Shown: positions 16,948-27,419 of the stretch, piece by piece
How the letters are laid out: every line of letters starts with the position of its first letter
Numbering within the stretch: position 1 is the first letter of the stretch
DNA from: Aquimarina sediminis
GTDB taxonomy: Bacteria > Bacteroidota > Bacteroidia > Flavobacteriales > Flavobacteriaceae
NCBI RefSeq assembly: GCF_002895435.1
Contig: NZ_POYJ01000012.1
Coordinates: forward strand, 62,001 to 126,000
Length of the DNA stretch: 64,000 nucleotides
Reading direction: 5' to 3'
Position numbers and translations under genes: made by a program
Notes under the pieces: model-generated
The model's input: only the letters and a program-made list of their open reading frames with translations
What the model was told of the DNA's origin: nothing
Databases searched by the model: none

Positions 16948-18137
16948 TAATCATTATATTTTTCTAAAGCTATTCTTAATATTTCAATTGCTTTGCTAAG
17001 ATCTCTTCGATTTAGTACATAAGCAATACGAACCTGATTTTTTCCTTTATCAGGACCGGAGTAAAATCCAGCTGCTGGAGCTAACATTACAGTTTGATTA
17101 TCCAAATCAAATTTGTCTAGAAGCCATTTTGCAAAATGATCTGCATCTTTAACAGGTAACTCAGCAATACAATAAAAGGCGCCTTTTGGCATAGCTACTT
17201 TTACACCCGGAATTTTTTTGAGTCCTTCTACCAAAGTATCTCTTCTGGATTTGTATTTGGCAATAGTTTCTGTGTAGTAGGATTCAGGGGCTTCTAAAGC
17301 AGCTTCACTTGCGATTTGAGCAAATGTAGGAGGGCTTAATCGTGCCTGAGCAAATTTCATTGCGGTTTCGATGACACTTTTGTTTTTACTGACCAGGCAG
17401 CCAATACGTGCCCCGCACATGCTATATCTTTTAGAAACAGAATCTACTATAATGGCATGATCTTCCATACCTTTTTCTTGTAAAATAGAATAATGTTCTG
17501 ATTTATCATATACAAATTCTCTATAGACTTCATCCGAGATCAGAAACAGATCGTATTTAATAGCAAGTTGGGATAATTGTTTTATCTCTTCTTTACTATA
17601 CAAGTAGCCTGTAGGGTTGCCAGGGTTGCAAATAAGTATTGCTTTAGTCTTTTTTGTAATAAGTTTTTCGAATTCTGAGATTGATGGCAAGGCAAAACCT
17701 GTTTCGATTTTAGAGATTACAGGAACGACCTTAATTGTTGATTGGGTTGAAAAACTATAATAATTAGCGTAGAAAGGTTCAGGGACAATAATTTCATCTC
17801 CGGGGTCTGTAATACTTCCCATTGTAAAAATTAGTGCTTCGCTACCACCAGTAGTTACTAAAATATCATTAGATGAAACAGCAATGTTATGTTTTGCATA
17901 GTAGGCTGCCAATTTTGTCCTAAAGCTTTCAAAACCGGCAGAATGACTGTAGGCTAAAACATCTAATTTGTGATTTCGCACGGCCTCCATTGCTTCGATA
18001 GGAGTTTTGATATCGGGTTGACCGATATTTAAGTGATAAATATGTTTGCCTTCTTTAGCAGCTTTTTCTGCAAAAGGAACCAATTTTCTAATTGGTGACT
18101 CAGGCATAGTTTTGCCTTTATGCGACACTATTGGCAT
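16947..18137 (-). CDS. Pyridoxal-phosphate aminotransferase, class I/II
   Basis: This 396-residue fold-type I enzyme has the cofactor pattern HLNIGQPDIKTP near 40, NPGNPTGYLYSKEEI at about 177, SDEVYREFVYD and the PLP lysine in VDSVSKRYSMCGARIG at about 240. It belongs to the aspartate/aromatic aminotransferase subgroup. The amino donor cannot be fixed from sequence. Translationally coupled murB follows, so the pair may be expressed together by convenience rather than pathway. Confidence 0.9.
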   Translation of the reverse strand: MPIVSHKGKTMPESPIRKLVPFAEKAAKEGKHIYHLNIGQPDIKTPIEAMEAVRNHKLDVLAYSHSAGFESFRTKLAAYYAKHNIAVSSNDILVTTGGSEALIFTMGSITDPGDEIIVPEPFYANYYSFSTQSTIKVVPVISKIETGFALPSISEFEKLITKKTKAILICNPGNPTGYLYSKEEIKQLSQLAIKYDLFLISDEVYREFVYDKSEHYSILQEKGMEDHAIIVDSVSKRYSMCGARIGCLVSKNKSVIETAMKFAQARLSPPTFAQIASEAALEAPESYYTETIAKYKSRRDTLVEGLKKIPGVKVAMPKGAFYCIAELPVKDADHFAKWLLDKFDLDNQTVMLAPAAGFYSGPDKGKNQVRIAYVLNRRDLSKAIEILRIALEKYND

Positions 18138-18241
18138 CTGATCTAATTTAAAAAATAAAATAGCGGTAAATTTCTTAAATATTTTAGGAAATAGAGGTAT
18201 AATTGATGGGATTTTTCAACTATTTTTCTATATTTAGTGTA

Positions 18242-19600
18242 ATGAAGATTTCGCCACTAGATTTTTGCTATCGTATTAAAAGTAAACTTTTACTTCTATT
18301 TTTGATTTTTTACTGTAGTCTTTCTGCTCAAAATAACTTCAAATTACCTCTAACACAAAAGAATGATAAGATTAAGTTCAAATTAGCAAATAACCTTATT
18401 GTTATTCCTGTTATGGTTAATGGGGTAGAGCTTTCTTTTATTCTTGATACTGGTGTTGGATCGACAATTATATTTGGTGTAGATAACACAAATGCTATCG
18501 AACTGAATAATACTTCAAAAATTTACCTTAGAGGGTTAGGGGATGATGAACCGGTAGAAGCTATTAAATCAGTTAATAACCAGTTAAAAATTGGTGATGC
18601 TATAAGTGCCGATCATAAAATTTATTTGGTTTTGGACGAGTCGATTAACTTCTCACCTCGAATGGGATTTCCTATTCATGGTATCATCGGTTATGATTTT
18701 TTTAAAGATTTTGTTTTAGATATTAGTTATACAAAAAAAACCATAAGAATATATAAACCGGAGTCTTATGTGTATAAGAAATGCAATAAGTGCTATAGAA
18801 CTACGATAGGTTTTATAAATCAAAAGAAAAGACCATTTGTAAGTGCACGATATAAATCTGATAAGGGAATGACAGATGTTAATCTCTTACTAGATTCTGG
18901 TTCTGGTTCTTCTTTATGGTTGTTTGAAAATAAAGAAAAAGGAATTCATGTTGGAAATAATTTCTTTAGAGATTTTTTAGGAAAAGGTTTTAATGGAGAT
19001 ATATATGGAAAGAAAACTAAAATTGAAGAGCTTCATATAGGTAAATTTAAAATGAGAGAAGTAAAAGCTTCGTTTCCTGATTCTATTTATATTCAGGGAG
19101 TATCCTTAAAAAATAGACAAGGATCATTAGGAGGTGATATCTTACGAAGATTTGACCTTGTTATAGATTATCCTGGAAGAAAGATATCTTTTAAAAAGAA
19201 TAGTTTTTTTGATACGCCTTTTCATTATAATATGAGTGGGCTTACTATTCAGCATAGTGGCTTTACTATTGCTGCAAATTTTTCCAGTTTTACCGAAAAG
19301 GATAGGTTTTATTTGGGGTTAGAAAAAATAGTTAGCGAAAAAATACTCCAGTTATCAAATGATTTTGTCCTTAAGCCTAAATATGAAATTTCTGATGTTA
19401 GACCTGGTTCACCAGCTGATCTTGCTGGTTTGCAAAAAGGAGATGTTATCCTGGCAATCAATGGAAAAAAAGCCTATAAATATAAACTTTCTAGTCTTAC
19501 CGATTTGTTTTATCTGGAAGAAGGGAAAAGAATAAAAATGAAAATAGAACGATTTGGGATTGAAATAGAGTATCAATTCTATCTTAAAAAAGTTATATAA
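18242..19600 (+). CDS. Exported retropepsin-like aspartyl protease with PDZ domain
   Basis: The product has 452 residues from ATG 18242, which gives the signal peptide LLLLFLIFYCSLSAQ; in-frame starts at 18203 and 18206 add 12 or more atypical residues. Two aspartyl protease lobes are visible: FILDTGVGSTIIF near residue 75 and LLLDSGSGSSLWLF near residue 217. A C-terminal PDZ domain (VRPGSPADLAGLQKGDVILAI, about 390-450) follows. It should act in the periplasm or at the surface on unknown substrates. It is monocistronic, with a bidirectional terminator after it. Confidence 0.87.
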   Translation: MKISPLDFCYRIKSKLLLLFLIFYCSLSAQNNFKLPLTQKNDKIKFKLANNLIVIPVMVNGVELSFILDTGVGSTIIFGVDNTNAIELNNTSKIYLRGLGDDEPVEAIKSVNNQLKIGDAISADHKIYLVLDESINFSPRMGFPIHGIIGYDFFKDFVLDISYTKKTIRIYKPESYVYKKCNKCYRTTIGFINQKKRPFVSARYKSDKGMTDVNLLLDSGSGSSLWLFENKEKGIHVGNNFFRDFLGKGFNGDIYGKKTKIEELHIGKFKMREVKASFPDSIYIQGVSLKNRQGSLGGDILRRFDLVIDYPGRKISFKKNSFFDTPFHYNMSGLTIQHSGFTIAANFSSFTEKDRFYLGLEKIVSEKILQLSNDFVLKPKYEISDVRPGSPADLAGLQKGDVILAINGKKAYKYKLSSLTDLFYLEEGKRIKMKIERFGIEIEYQFYLKKVI

Positions 19601-19636
19601 AAAAAAGAGGCATTACACGTAATGCCTCTTTTTTTA
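19601..19636. terminator. Bidirectional terminator
   Basis: A perfect 16-bp inverted repeat AAAAAAGAGGCATTAC/GTAATGCCTCTTTTTT with a 2-to-4-nt loop lies between the convergent protease and DUF1573 genes and can stop both. Confidence 0.88.
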
Positions 19637-19654
19637 TGTATGTATTTTACTTGT

Positions 19655-20050
19655 TTAGTTTTTCTCTAAAACACTTTTATCTAGAACAGTACCCTTTATT
19701 TTTATCGCTTTTGTAGCTTCTACAGCATTAGAATATACTGTTATTGTTTTGCGAATAGGTCCTACTCTTTTAGTGTCATACTTAACCTCAATAATACCCG
19801 TGGCTCCTGGAGCAATAGGTTCTTCAGGTTTTTTAGGAATAGTGCATCCGCAGCTTGAGTATACTCTGGAAATAACTAAAGGAGCATTTCCTGTGTTTGT
19901 AAATTCAAATTGGCGAACACCATCACTGCCTTTGGCTATTTCACCATAGTCAACAACTTCAGATTTAAATTTTATTTGTGCCTTAGCATCTTGTGCATAA
20001 ATGGTCGTGCCAAGAAAACCAATAAATAAAATTATCATTACTTTTTTCAT
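19655..20050 (-). CDS. DUF1573 domain secreted protein
   Basis: The 131-residue protein has a signal peptide (MKKVMIILFIGFLGTTIYAQ) and a single Ig-like DUF1573 domain: FKSEVVDYGEIAKGSDG, FTNTGNAPLVISRVYSSCGC, then PIAPGATGIIEVKYDT. The SSCGC motif is characteristic. The domain is common in Bacteroidota and related to ASH/MSP beta-sandwich modules. The binding partner is unknown. It ends at a shared bidirectional terminator. Confidence 0.88.
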   Translation of the reverse strand: MKKVMIILFIGFLGTTIYAQDAKAQIKFKSEVVDYGEIAKGSDGVRQFEFTNTGNAPLVISRVYSSCGCTIPKKPEEPIAPGATGIIEVKYDTKRVGPIRKTITVYSNAVEATKAIKIKGTVLDKSVLEKN

Positions 20051-20138
20051 AATGTAGGTTTTTATTAAATGTAAAAGTACTTACTTTTTATTCAACTGCA
20101 AAATCATAAAAGACTTTCAAGTTGTCGTATATAATAAT

Positions 20139-20146
20139 TACTTTTG
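20139..20146 (+). promoter_or_regulatory. -7 element of valS
   Basis: TACTTTTG is a perfect TAnnTTTG, 30 nt before the valS ATG. It overlaps a TTG codon that might otherwise be read as an upstream start. Confidence 0.5.
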
Positions 20147-20176
20147 CACTTCAAAACTCAAAAATCAGACCAAAGT

Positions 20177-22810
20177 ATGTCTTTAGCAGGAAAATATGAT
20201 GCAAAATCGATAGAAGAGAAGTGGTATGCCTATTGGATGGAAAACAATTATTTCCATTCTGAAGTTGATGAAAGAGAGGCGTACTCGATTGTTATTCCAC
20301 CGCCAAATGTTACAGGTGTCTTGCATATGGGGCACATGCTTAATAATACAATTCAGGATGTGCTAATTCGAAGAGCTCGTCTAAAAGGCTATAATGCTTG
20401 TTGGGTTCCCGGAACGGATCATGCGTCTATTGCAACAGAGGCAAAGGTTGTTGCCAAGTTAAAAGAAGAAGGGATAGACAAAAATGATCTTACCCGAGAA
20501 GAATTTTTAGAACATGCCTGGGAGTGGACTCATAAGCATGGAGGTATTATTCTGGAACAACTAAAGAAGCTAGGAGCTTCATGTGATTGGGAACGTACAG
20601 CTTTTACTATGGATGACAATTTGTCTGCGTCTGTAATAAAAGTTTTTGTGGACCTGTATAATAAAGGGTTGATTTATAGAGGGTATAGAATGGTCAATTG
20701 GGACCCTCAGGCTAAGACTACCTTATCTGATGAAGAAGTAATTTATGAAGAAAAACAAGGTAATTTGTATTACCTTAAATATAGGATTGAAGGAAGTGAG
20801 GATACGTTAACCATAGCTACGACTCGCCCAGAAACAATTATGGGGGATACTGCAATTTGTATTAACCCTAATGACGAGAGGTTTACGCATCTTAAGGGTA
20901 AAAAAGCAATTGTGCCAATTGCTAATAGAGTAATTCCAATAATTGAGGATGAGTATGTTGATATAGAGTTTGGTACAGGGTGCCTTAAAGTTACTCCAGC
21001 TCACGATCCTAATGATAAGGTTTTGGGAGACAAGCATAACCTGGAGGTTATTGATATATTTAATGATGATGCGACATTAAATACTTTTGGATTGCATTAC
21101 AAGGGCAAAGATCGTTTTGTAGCTCGAAAAGAGATTGTAAAAGAGCTTGAAAGTATTGGTGTTCTAGAAAAAGTAGAAACTCACCTTAATAAAGTTGGTA
21201 CTAGTGAACGTACCAAAGCTGTTATAGAACCAAAGTTAAGTGATCAGTGGTTTTTAAAAATGAAAGACTTAGCTCAACCAGCATTGGATTCGGTATTGAA
21301 TAAAGATGTAAATCTGGTTCCGGAAAAATTTATAAACACCTATCGATACTGGATGGAGAACGTTAGGGATTGGAATATTTCTCGCCAATTATGGTGGGGA
21401 CATCAGATCCCAGCATATTTTTATGGAGAAGGGAAAGAAGATTTTGTAGTTGCAGAGAATAAGGAAGATGCTCTGATTTTGGCAAAAGAAAAAACAGGAA
21501 ACAATGAACTTACTGTTACTGATTTAACCCAAGACCCTGATGCTTTGGATACTTGGTTTTCTTCTTGGTTATGGCCAATGAGTGTTTTTAATGGTATTTT
21601 GGAACCTGATAATAAAGAAATCAACTATTATTATCCAACTAATGATTTGGTTACGGCGCCAGAAATCTTGTTTTTCTGGGTAGCTCGTATGATTATTGCT
21701 GGCTATGAATACAGAAAAGAAAAGCCGTTTACAAATGTATATCTTACCGGTATAGTAAGAGATAAGCAAAGACGCAAAATGTCTAAATCCCTGGGTAACT
21801 CACCAGATCCTTTAGATTTAATAGATCAATACGGAGCAGATGGGATTAGAGTAGGAATGTTACTAAGTTCGCCTGCAGGAAATGATTTAATGTTTGATGA
21901 AGATCTATGTAAGCAGGGTAGTGCTTTTGTAAATAAAATATTTAATGCTTCGAGACTTATCTTGGGATGGAAGGTAGATGAGACGATCGATCAACCTGAA
22001 GCTTCTGCTATTGCTATTAATTGGTATCAAGCTAAATTTCAGAAAGCTCTAATAGAGTTAGAGAATAATTATGGGAAGTACCGTATAAGCGATGCTTTAA
22101 TGACTACCTATAAATTAGTGTGGGATGATTTCTGTAGTTGGTTGTTAGAAATGATTAAGCCAGCTTATGGTAACCCTATTGATGTTAAAACATACCAACA
22201 AGCAATTGCAATTCTAGAAGATAATTTAAAAATTCTGCACCCTTTTACTCCTTTTATCTCTGAAGAGATTTGGCAACAAATCAAAAATAGAACACCGGAT
22301 GAAGCCTTAATTATTGGAAGTTGGCCAGAGTCTAAGTCCATTGATGAAGGATTGATTTCTGATTTTGAAGTTGCAGCAGATGTAATTTCAGGAATTCGAA
22401 CAATACGTAAAGAGAAAAATATTTCGTTTAAAGAGACAATTGAGTTGTCGGTTCTTAATAATGATCGTCTAAAAACAACTTTTGATGCTGTAATTAGTAA
22501 GCTTGGAAATTTATCAATGTTAAATTATGTAGATGCAAAGGTAGATGGAGCGCTTTCTTTTAGGGTAAAATCTAATGAATATTTTATTCCGATTTCTGGA
22601 GCGATAAACATTGAAGAAGAGATTAAGAAGTTAACAGATGAGTTGCTCTATACTGAAGGGTTCTTGAAATCAGTACAAAAGAAATTGCAGAATGAACGCT
22701 TTGTTAATAATGCTCCAGATCAGGTTATTGCCAATGAAAGAAAGAAAGAGGCAGATGCTGAAGCAAAAATAGCAACACTTAAATCAAGTATAGAAAATTT
22801 AGGAAGTTAA
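20177..22810 (+). CDS. valS: Valine--tRNA ligase
   Basis: This class I synthetase, 877 residues, charges tRNA-Val and edits Thr-tRNA-Val. It starts at ATG 20177 ([17 protein letters not shown]), the classical ValS N-terminus. The HIGH signature is HMGH near residue 50. The CP1 editing domain spans about 180-380 and begins [20 protein letters not shown] is present as KMSKSLGN near 534. A C-terminal coiled coil, [16 protein letters not shown], closes the protein. The in-frame TTG at 20144 is inside the promoter and is rejected. Confidence 0.97.
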   Translation: MSLAGKYDAKSIEEKWYAYWMENNYFHSEVDEREAYSIVIPPPNVTGVLHMGHMLNNTIQDVLIRRARLKGYNACWVPGTDHASIATEAKVVAKLKEEGIDKNDLTREEFLEHAWEWTHKHGGIILEQLKKLGASCDWERTAFTMDDNLSASVIKVFVDLYNKGLIYRGYRMVNWDPQAKTTLSDEEVIYEEKQGNLYYLKYRIEGSEDTLTIATTRPETIMGDTAICINPNDERFTHLKGKKAIVPIANRVIPIIEDEYVDIEFGTGCLKVTPAHDPNDKVLGDKHNLEVIDIFNDDATLNTFGLHYKGKDRFVARKEIVKELESIGVLEKVETHLNKVGTSERTKAVIEPKLSDQWFLKMKDLAQPALDSVLNKDVNLVPEKFINTYRYWMENVRDWNISRQLWWGHQIPAYFYGEGKEDFVVAENKEDALILAKEKTGNNELTVTDLTQDPDALDTWFSSWLWPMSVFNGILEPDNKEINYYYPTNDLVTAPEILFFWVARMIIAGYEYRKEKPFTNVYLTGIVRDKQRRKMSKSLGNSPDPLDLIDQYGADGIRVGMLLSSPAGNDLMFDEDLCKQGSAFVNKIFNASRLILGWKVDETIDQPEASAIAINWYQAKFQKALIELENNYGKYRISDALMTTYKLVWDDFCSWLLEMIKPAYGNPIDVKTYQQAIAILEDNLKILHPFTPFISEEIWQQIKNRTPDEALIIGSWPESKSIDEGLISDFEVAADVISGIRTIRKEKNISFKETIELSVLNNDRLKTTFDAVISKLGNLSMLNYVDAKVDGALSFRVKSNEYFIPISGAINIEEEIKKLTDELLYTEGFLKSVQKKLQNERFVNNAPDQVIANERKKEADAEAKIATLKSSIENLGS

Positions 22811-22840
22811 GCTAGTAAACTAGTTGAAGCTAATTGTACT

Positions 22841-22877
22841 AAAAAAGCCTTGATTAAGTTAATAATCAAGGCTTTTT
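22841..22877. terminator. Bidirectional terminator between valS and the acyl-CoA-binding protein gene
   Basis: Inverted repeat AAAAAAGCCTTGATTA/TAATCAAGGCTTTTTT, 16 bp with a short loop, flanked by A and T tracts. It serves both convergent genes. Confidence 0.87.
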
Positions 22878-23147
22878 TTAATCTGTAATATGCTTATTTA
22901 CTAGTTCGATGTATTTAATTTTGGCTTCTCTAGGAGTTAAGTGCTTAGCCTGAAAAAAAGCATTTAGTTTAAATGCATTTCTAAGCTCACTATTTCCTGA
23001 TGGTTTGAAAAAACCTTCTGTTGTGTGAGTTGCGCGTTTGTAATACGCGTAGAAATGGAGCATTATATCAGGAGGCAATTGTATTTTGGTATTGCTAGCA
23101 CGTTTATAGGCTTCGTCAAAGGCTGTATTTAGTTCTTCTTCAGTCAT
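22878..23147 (-). CDS. Acyl-CoA-binding protein
   Basis: The 89-residue protein matches the four-helix ACBP fold. LNTAFDEAYKRASN makes helix 1, PPDIMLHFYAYYKRAT the signature helix, EGFFKPSG the loop, and AKIKYIELVNKHI the last helix. Lys and Tyr in YYKRAT bind the CoA phosphates in known ACBPs. It should buffer long-chain acyl-CoA in the cytoplasm. It stands alone near the phospholipid genes psd and cdsA, and all are on the minus strand. Confidence 0.85.
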   Translation of the reverse strand: MTEEELNTAFDEAYKRASNTKIQLPPDIMLHFYAYYKRATHTTEGFFKPSGNSELRNAFKLNAFFQAKHLTPREAKIKYIELVNKHITD

Positions 23148-23274
23148 GTTAGTAAAACTCCTTGTTAAGAATTCATCTTGGGAGAGAATTCAAAATCAGT
23201 TAGTTGAGCTAGTTCTGGGATGCGGCTATATTATATAATGTATGTATCCAGTAGAACTTGTTGTTGTTTTTGGT

Positions 23275-23922
23275 TTATACTATTGCAATAACGTTTTCTC
23301 CTCCTTTGACTTTTTGATCCAAAGTGACTTTTACTTCGGTTCCTATAGGTAAATAGACATCTACTCTTGAGCCAAATTTAATAAACCCACTGTCAGAACC
23401 TTGAGTAACTTTTTCTCCTTCTTCTGCGTAATTTACTATTCTTTTGGCAAGCGCACCGGCTATTTGGCGATATAATATTTCGATATTATTGTTTTTTACA
23501 ACTACGGTTGTTCTTTCGTTCTCTTCTGAAGCTTTAGGGTGCCAAGCAACAAGGTATTTGCCAGGGTGATATTTGCTAAAAACAACATCTCCATTGATAG
23601 GGTGTCGTGTAACATGAACATTTATTGGAGACATAAATATGGAAACCTGCAACCGTTTATCTTTAAAGTATTCTTTTTCAAAAACCTCTTCAATAACAAC
23701 AACTTTTCCGTCAACAGGAGAAACTACAGTATTGTCATTAATTTCCGTGTTTCTTTTTGGGTTTCTGAAAAATTGCAAAATCAAGATCAGAAACACTAGT
23801 GTAACCGAAAATATTGCGATTTGCCATTCATCTATTTGGATGGCTACATATGAGGCTAGGTTGATGCCTAAAAATAGCACTACGGCTATTGAAATTATTT
23901 TATATCCTTCTTTATGAAACAT
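23275..23922 (-). CDS. psd: Phosphatidylserine decarboxylase family protein
   Basis: The 215-residue short form is a pyruvoyl enzyme that converts phosphatidylserine to phosphatidylethanolamine. Two N-terminal membrane helices (about 5-50) precede NTVVSPVDGKVVVIEE and VTRHPINGDVVF, which supplies the conserved His. Self-cleavage should occur at Gly184-Ser185 in KFGSRVDVYLP, generating the pyruvoyl chain. Its start overlaps cdsA by 11 bp, which indicates translational coupling in a phospholipid operon. The archaetidylserine type is a close relative. Confidence 0.93.
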   Translation of the reverse strand: MFHKEGYKIISIAVVLFLGINLASYVAIQIDEWQIAIFSVTLVFLILILQFFRNPKRNTEINDNTVVSPVDGKVVVIEEVFEKEYFKDKRLQVSIFMSPINVHVTRHPINGDVVFSKYHPGKYLVAWHPKASEENERTTVVVKNNNIEILYRQIAGALAKRIVNYAEEGEKVTQGSDSGFIKFGSRVDVYLPIGTEVKVTLDQKVKGGENVIAIV

Positions 23923-24724
23923 ACTTTAGTATTTGTAAAAATGCATATAGAAATGGGCTAGCAAAAATAATACTATCTAATCGATCATATATACCACCAT
24001 GACCAGGCATGATAGTACCACTATCTTTAACTCCTGCTTGTCTTTTAAACTTAGATTGAATTAAGTCTCCAAGTGTGCCAAAAATACTCATAATTATGCT
24101 TATAATCAACCAAATTCCTATGGATAATGTCTCAGAAAAAATAGCAATTAGATAACCTCCCAGTAATGAGAAAATAAAACCTCCAATAAAACCCTCAATG
24201 GTTTTTTTGGGAGATATTCGTTCTAGAAGTTTATGTTTGCCAAAATTTTTTCCAACTAAATAAGCAAAAGTATCATTGATCCAGATTATTAAAAACGCTC
24301 CTGCAATAATAAAGGGTTGATAACCTCCAGAGTAATAGGGTAATAGTGTGGCAAATATGATAGAGGTGATCAGATAAAAAACTGTAGTTAGGTATTTTCT
24401 TTTTTCGAACATAGGGATGATTCGAATAGTAACCAGGTCTTTTACGAGAAACAACTCTGTAATAATGGTTAGAGTAAGAACCGGAAGAACCAGATAAAAA
24501 TAAAGTTCATTCTGATATAAGTGTAGCGCGATTAGGAGAGCAATAAAAATAACATATAATCTTTTGTTTTTGAGGTAAATTAATTTTTGGAATTCATAAA
24601 TGGTGATTATTCCGAAAATGAAGAATACCCCAATAAAAGCATATTTATTGTTGATAAATATTGATAGTAATAATATTGAGACATATAGCAGTCCCGATAA
24701 AGATCTTGTAAGCAGTTCCTTCAT
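23912..24724 (-). CDS. cdsA: Phosphatidate cytidylyltransferase
   Basis: This integral inner-membrane enzyme, 270 residues and about 8 helices, makes CDP-diacylglycerol from CTP and phosphatidate. The C-terminal signature is intact: SKFKRQAGVKDSGTIMPGHG, then DRLDS, with the metal-binding Asp residues. ISPKKTIEGFIGG precedes it. It feeds psd through CDP-diacylglycerol and phosphatidylserine. It lies 1 nt after the LUD-domain gene. Confidence 0.95.
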   Translation of the reverse strand: MKELLTRSLSGLLYVSILLLSIFINNKYAFIGVFFIFGIITIYEFQKLIYLKNKRLYVIFIALLIALHLYQNELYFYLVLPVLTLTIITELFLVKDLVTIRIIPMFEKRKYLTTVFYLITSIIFATLLPYYSGGYQPFIIAGAFLIIWINDTFAYLVGKNFGKHKLLERISPKKTIEGFIGGFIFSLLGGYLIAIFSETLSIGIWLIISIIMSIFGTLGDLIQSKFKRQAGVKDSGTIMPGHGGIYDRLDSIIFASPFLYAFLQILKYVS

Positions 24725-24725
24725 A

Positions 24726-25337
24726 TTATAAGTCTTCCAGCAGGAGCAAATATAAATTTTTTGAACTACTTCCGTAGCTTAAGAAATCCTTTTCTTTTTG
24801 TGGTTCGAAATCCTTGATGGTTGTAATGTTTGATGGGATAGAATTTTTATTTTTATTTTTGATTCCTTTCAATCCTTCTCCAATGTTTTTAACTAATTGA
24901 CTGGTAGAAGCTAAGATTATAAAATTATCAGGAAGCTCAGTAAGCTTTTTCTCCCTAAGTTGGTTTGAAGATATTAATATAGCCCCACTGTCAGAAATTA
25001 AATATTCACAAGTAGCAAAAAAGAAAGAGGAAGAAAAGGTGTTTACAAAATTTAAGTTGAAATTAGAAAACTTATGTTTTAAAGAAGTATCAAAACAGCA
25101 TACATCTTTTTCATACCAATCATTTTCAAGAAGAATCTTATCAAAAGAGTCTAAAACTTCATTATCATTATCGCAATAAAGAAACTTACCTCCATTTCTT
25201 TTGAAATTTATCATAAAGCTTTCATCAATCGGTAGATCGATTTCTGGCATATACTTACTGCGATCATCAATATGACGTTCCTTACTCTTCTGGTCTGATT
25301 TAGATTTTGAGAAAAATATTCTTCTAAATAGACTCAT
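24726..25337 (-). CDS. LUD domain protein (LutC/YkgG-like)
   Basis: This 203-residue soluble protein has the LUD fold pattern: KILLENDWYEKDVCCFD, ATCEYLISDSGAILISSNQ, then FIILASTSQLVKNIGEGL. Such domains occur in lactate-utilisation enzymes together with iron-sulfur subunits, but none lies next to it. Instead it is the first gene of the cdsA-psd operon, 1 nt before cdsA. A metabolic role in lactate use is therefore not supported by context and the activity is open. Confidence 0.82.
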   Translation of the reverse strand: MSLFRRIFFSKSKSDQKSKERHIDDRSKYMPEIDLPIDESFMINFKRNGGKFLYCDNDNEVLDSFDKILLENDWYEKDVCCFDTSLKHKFSNFNLNFVNTFSSSFFFATCEYLISDSGAILISSNQLREKKLTELPDNFIILASTSQLVKNIGEGLKGIKNKNKNSIPSNITTIKDFEPQKEKDFLSYGSSSKNLYLLLLEDL

Positions 25338-25378
25338 TTTTTAGATTGAGATTGGGGTTTACGGTTTTACAATACCTC

Positions 25379-25386
25379 CAAAGATA
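25379..25386 (-). promoter_or_regulatory. -7 element of the LUD-cdsA-psd operon
   Basis: TATCTTTG on the minus strand fits TAnnTTTG, about 42 nt before the LUD start at 25337. It lies directly below the ftsH terminator. Confidence 0.45.
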
Positions 25387-25428
25387 AAAAAAATCTTAAC
25401 CTAATGATTCCATTAGGGTAAGATTTTT
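25386..25428 (-). terminator. Terminator of the rsfS-ftsH operon
   Basis: The hairpin AAATCTTAaCCTAATG/CATTAGGgTAAGATTT has one internal mismatch and a 4-nt loop. It reads into a long T run on the minus strand, 26 nt after the ftsH stop. Confidence 0.78.
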
Positions 25429-25453
25429 CAATTTACAAGTAAAAATTAAAAGG

Positions 25454-27406
25454 TTAAGAAGGTTCTATAATAGTTTCTTCTTCTTTTTTTCCAAAAGGTC
25501 TTTCTCCAAAAATTTTCTCAAGATTATCTTTGAAAATAACCTCTTTTTCTAGTAATACTTCTGCTAGCTCAGTTAATTTATCTTTGTGTTTTTCTAGGAG
25601 ATCAATAGCTCTTTTGTATTGCTCTTCTACTATATTCGAAATCTCCTTGTCAATTAGTTCACTGGTTTGTTCGCTATAAGGTTTTGTGAAATTGTATTCA
25701 CTTTGTCCAGAAGAATCATAATATGTTAGGTTTCCTACTTTGTCATTTAGACCATAAACAGTAACCATGGCTCTTGCTTGTTTGGTTACTTTTTCCAAAT
25801 CACTTAAGGCTCCTGTAGAGATTTCGTCAAAAATAACTTTTTCTGCTGCACGTCCTCCTAGGGCTGCACACATTTCATCAAGCATTTGGTTTGGTCTTAC
25901 GATTAATCTTTCTTCAGGAAGGTACCATGCGGCACCAAGAGATTGTCCTCTGGGCACAATAGTAACCTTTACCAAAGGAGCGGCATGTTCTAACATCCAA
26001 CTTACGGTTGCATGACCAGCTTCATGAAAGGCAATAGCTCTTTTTTCTTCTGGCGTAATAATTTTATTCTTTTTCTCCAATCCTCCTACAATTCTATCAA
26101 CAGCATCTAAGAAATCTTGTTTACCTACAGCTTTATTACCTTTTCTGGCTGCAATTAAGGCTGCTTCGTTACACACATTTGCTATGTCAGCACCAGAAAA
26201 ACCTGGAGTTTGTTTTGCCATAAACTCTGTGTCTAATTCATTTTCAACTTTTTTCAAAGGCTTTAAATGAACATCAAATATCTCTTTACGTTCTCGAATA
26301 TCGGGTAGGTCTACATATATCTGGCGGTCAAAACGACCGGCACGAAGTAGTGCTTTATCAAGTACATCTGCACGGTTGGTAGCTGCTATTACAATAACGT
26401 TGGTGTTTGTGCCAAAACCATCCATTTCTGTAAGTAGTTGATTTAATGTGTTCTCTCTTTCGTCATTAGATCCAGAGAAGTTACTCTTGCCTCTGGCTCT
26501 ACCAACAGCATCAATTTCATCAATAAAAATGATTGCAGGAGATTTTTCTTTTGCTTGTTTAAACAAATCACGAACACGAGATGCACCTACACCTACAAAC
26601 ATTTCAACAAAATCAGATCCTGATAAGGAGAAGAATGGTACTTTGGCTTCACCAGCTACAGCTTTAGCTAGTAACGTTTTACCAGTTCCTGGAGGTCCTA
26701 CTAATAGGGCTCCTTTCGGTATTTTTCCTCCTAAAGAGGTGTATTTTTCTGGATTTTTTAGGAAATCTACAATTTCTTGTACTTCTTCTTTTGCTCCTTC
26801 TAAACCTGCAACATTCTCAAAAGATACTTTTACTTCAGTATTTTGATCAAAGAGCTTGGCTTTGGATTTTCCTATGTTAAAAATTTGCCCTCCAGCACCA
26901 CCGCCAGAGCCACCACTCATTCTACGCATAATAAATATCCATACTCCGATAATTAAAGCAAAAGGCAGTAAAGTGATAAAAATTTCTCCCCACACATTGC
27001 TTTCGGTATCATAATTTACCTGAGTGGTTACGTTACTCTCATTTTTTATTGTGGCGATTTTGTTTTCAAAATTCTGTAAATCTCCAAACTCGAACTGATA
27101 ATCAGGATCATTAGGGCTAGCAGGAAGAATAGATTTATTCTTGTTTTTTTGATGCTTTTCTAATGATTTGGCTTCTGGAGTAAGAAAAACCTTGGCATTT
27201 CTACGATTGACAATTACCACTTTTTCTACTTCTCCATTACTCAAAAAGTCCTGAAATTCTGAAGGGGAGGTTGTTGGTGCAGACCCTAGTCCGCTTCCTC
27301 CCATAAAATTCAATACTAAAAAACCAACAATAATAATTGCGTAAATCCAATATGCGCTAAATTTTGGTTTTTTATTCGGTTCTGTTTTTTTATTTTCTTT
27401 CGCCAT
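25454..27406 (-). CDS. ftsH: ATP-dependent zinc metalloprotease FtsH
   Basis: The 650-residue membrane AAA+ protease degrades membrane proteins and short-lived regulators. Membrane helices sit at about 17-34 and 142-160 around a periplasmic domain. Walker A is GPPGTGKT at 237-244 and Walker B is [10 protein letters not shown]. The second region of homology lies near [17 protein letters not shown]. The zinc motif HEAGH is at 461-465. The C-terminus is acidic and charged. It is 13 nt after rsfS and probably cotranscribed. Confidence 0.97.
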   Translation of the reverse strand: MAKENKKTEPNKKPKFSAYWIYAIIIVGFLVLNFMGGSGLGSAPTTSPSEFQDFLSNGEVEKVVIVNRRNAKVFLTPEAKSLEKHQKNKNKSILPASPNDPDYQFEFGDLQNFENKIATIKNESNVTTQVNYDTESNVWGEIFITLLPFALIIGVWIFIMRRMSGGSGGGAGGQIFNIGKSKAKLFDQNTEVKVSFENVAGLEGAKEEVQEIVDFLKNPEKYTSLGGKIPKGALLVGPPGTGKTLLAKAVAGEAKVPFFSLSGSDFVEMFVGVGASRVRDLFKQAKEKSPAIIFIDEIDAVGRARGKSNFSGSNDERENTLNQLLTEMDGFGTNTNVIVIAATNRADVLDKALLRAGRFDRQIYVDLPDIRERKEIFDVHLKPLKKVENELDTEFMAKQTPGFSGADIANVCNEAALIAARKGNKAVGKQDFLDAVDRIVGGLEKKNKIITPEEKRAIAFHEAGHATVSWMLEHAAPLVKVTIVPRGQSLGAAWYLPEERLIVRPNQMLDEMCAALGGRAAEKVIFDEISTGALSDLEKVTKQARAMVTVYGLNDKVGNLTYYDSSGQSEYNFTKPYSEQTSELIDKEISNIVEEQYKRAIDLLEKHKDKLTELAEVLLEKEVIFKDNLEKIFGERPFGKKEEETIIEPS

Positions 27407-27419
27407 TTACGGTTTTCTT

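Noticed and set aside
26448-26846. Plus-strand 132-codon open frame over ftsH
   Set aside because: Antisense shadow of the AAA domain.
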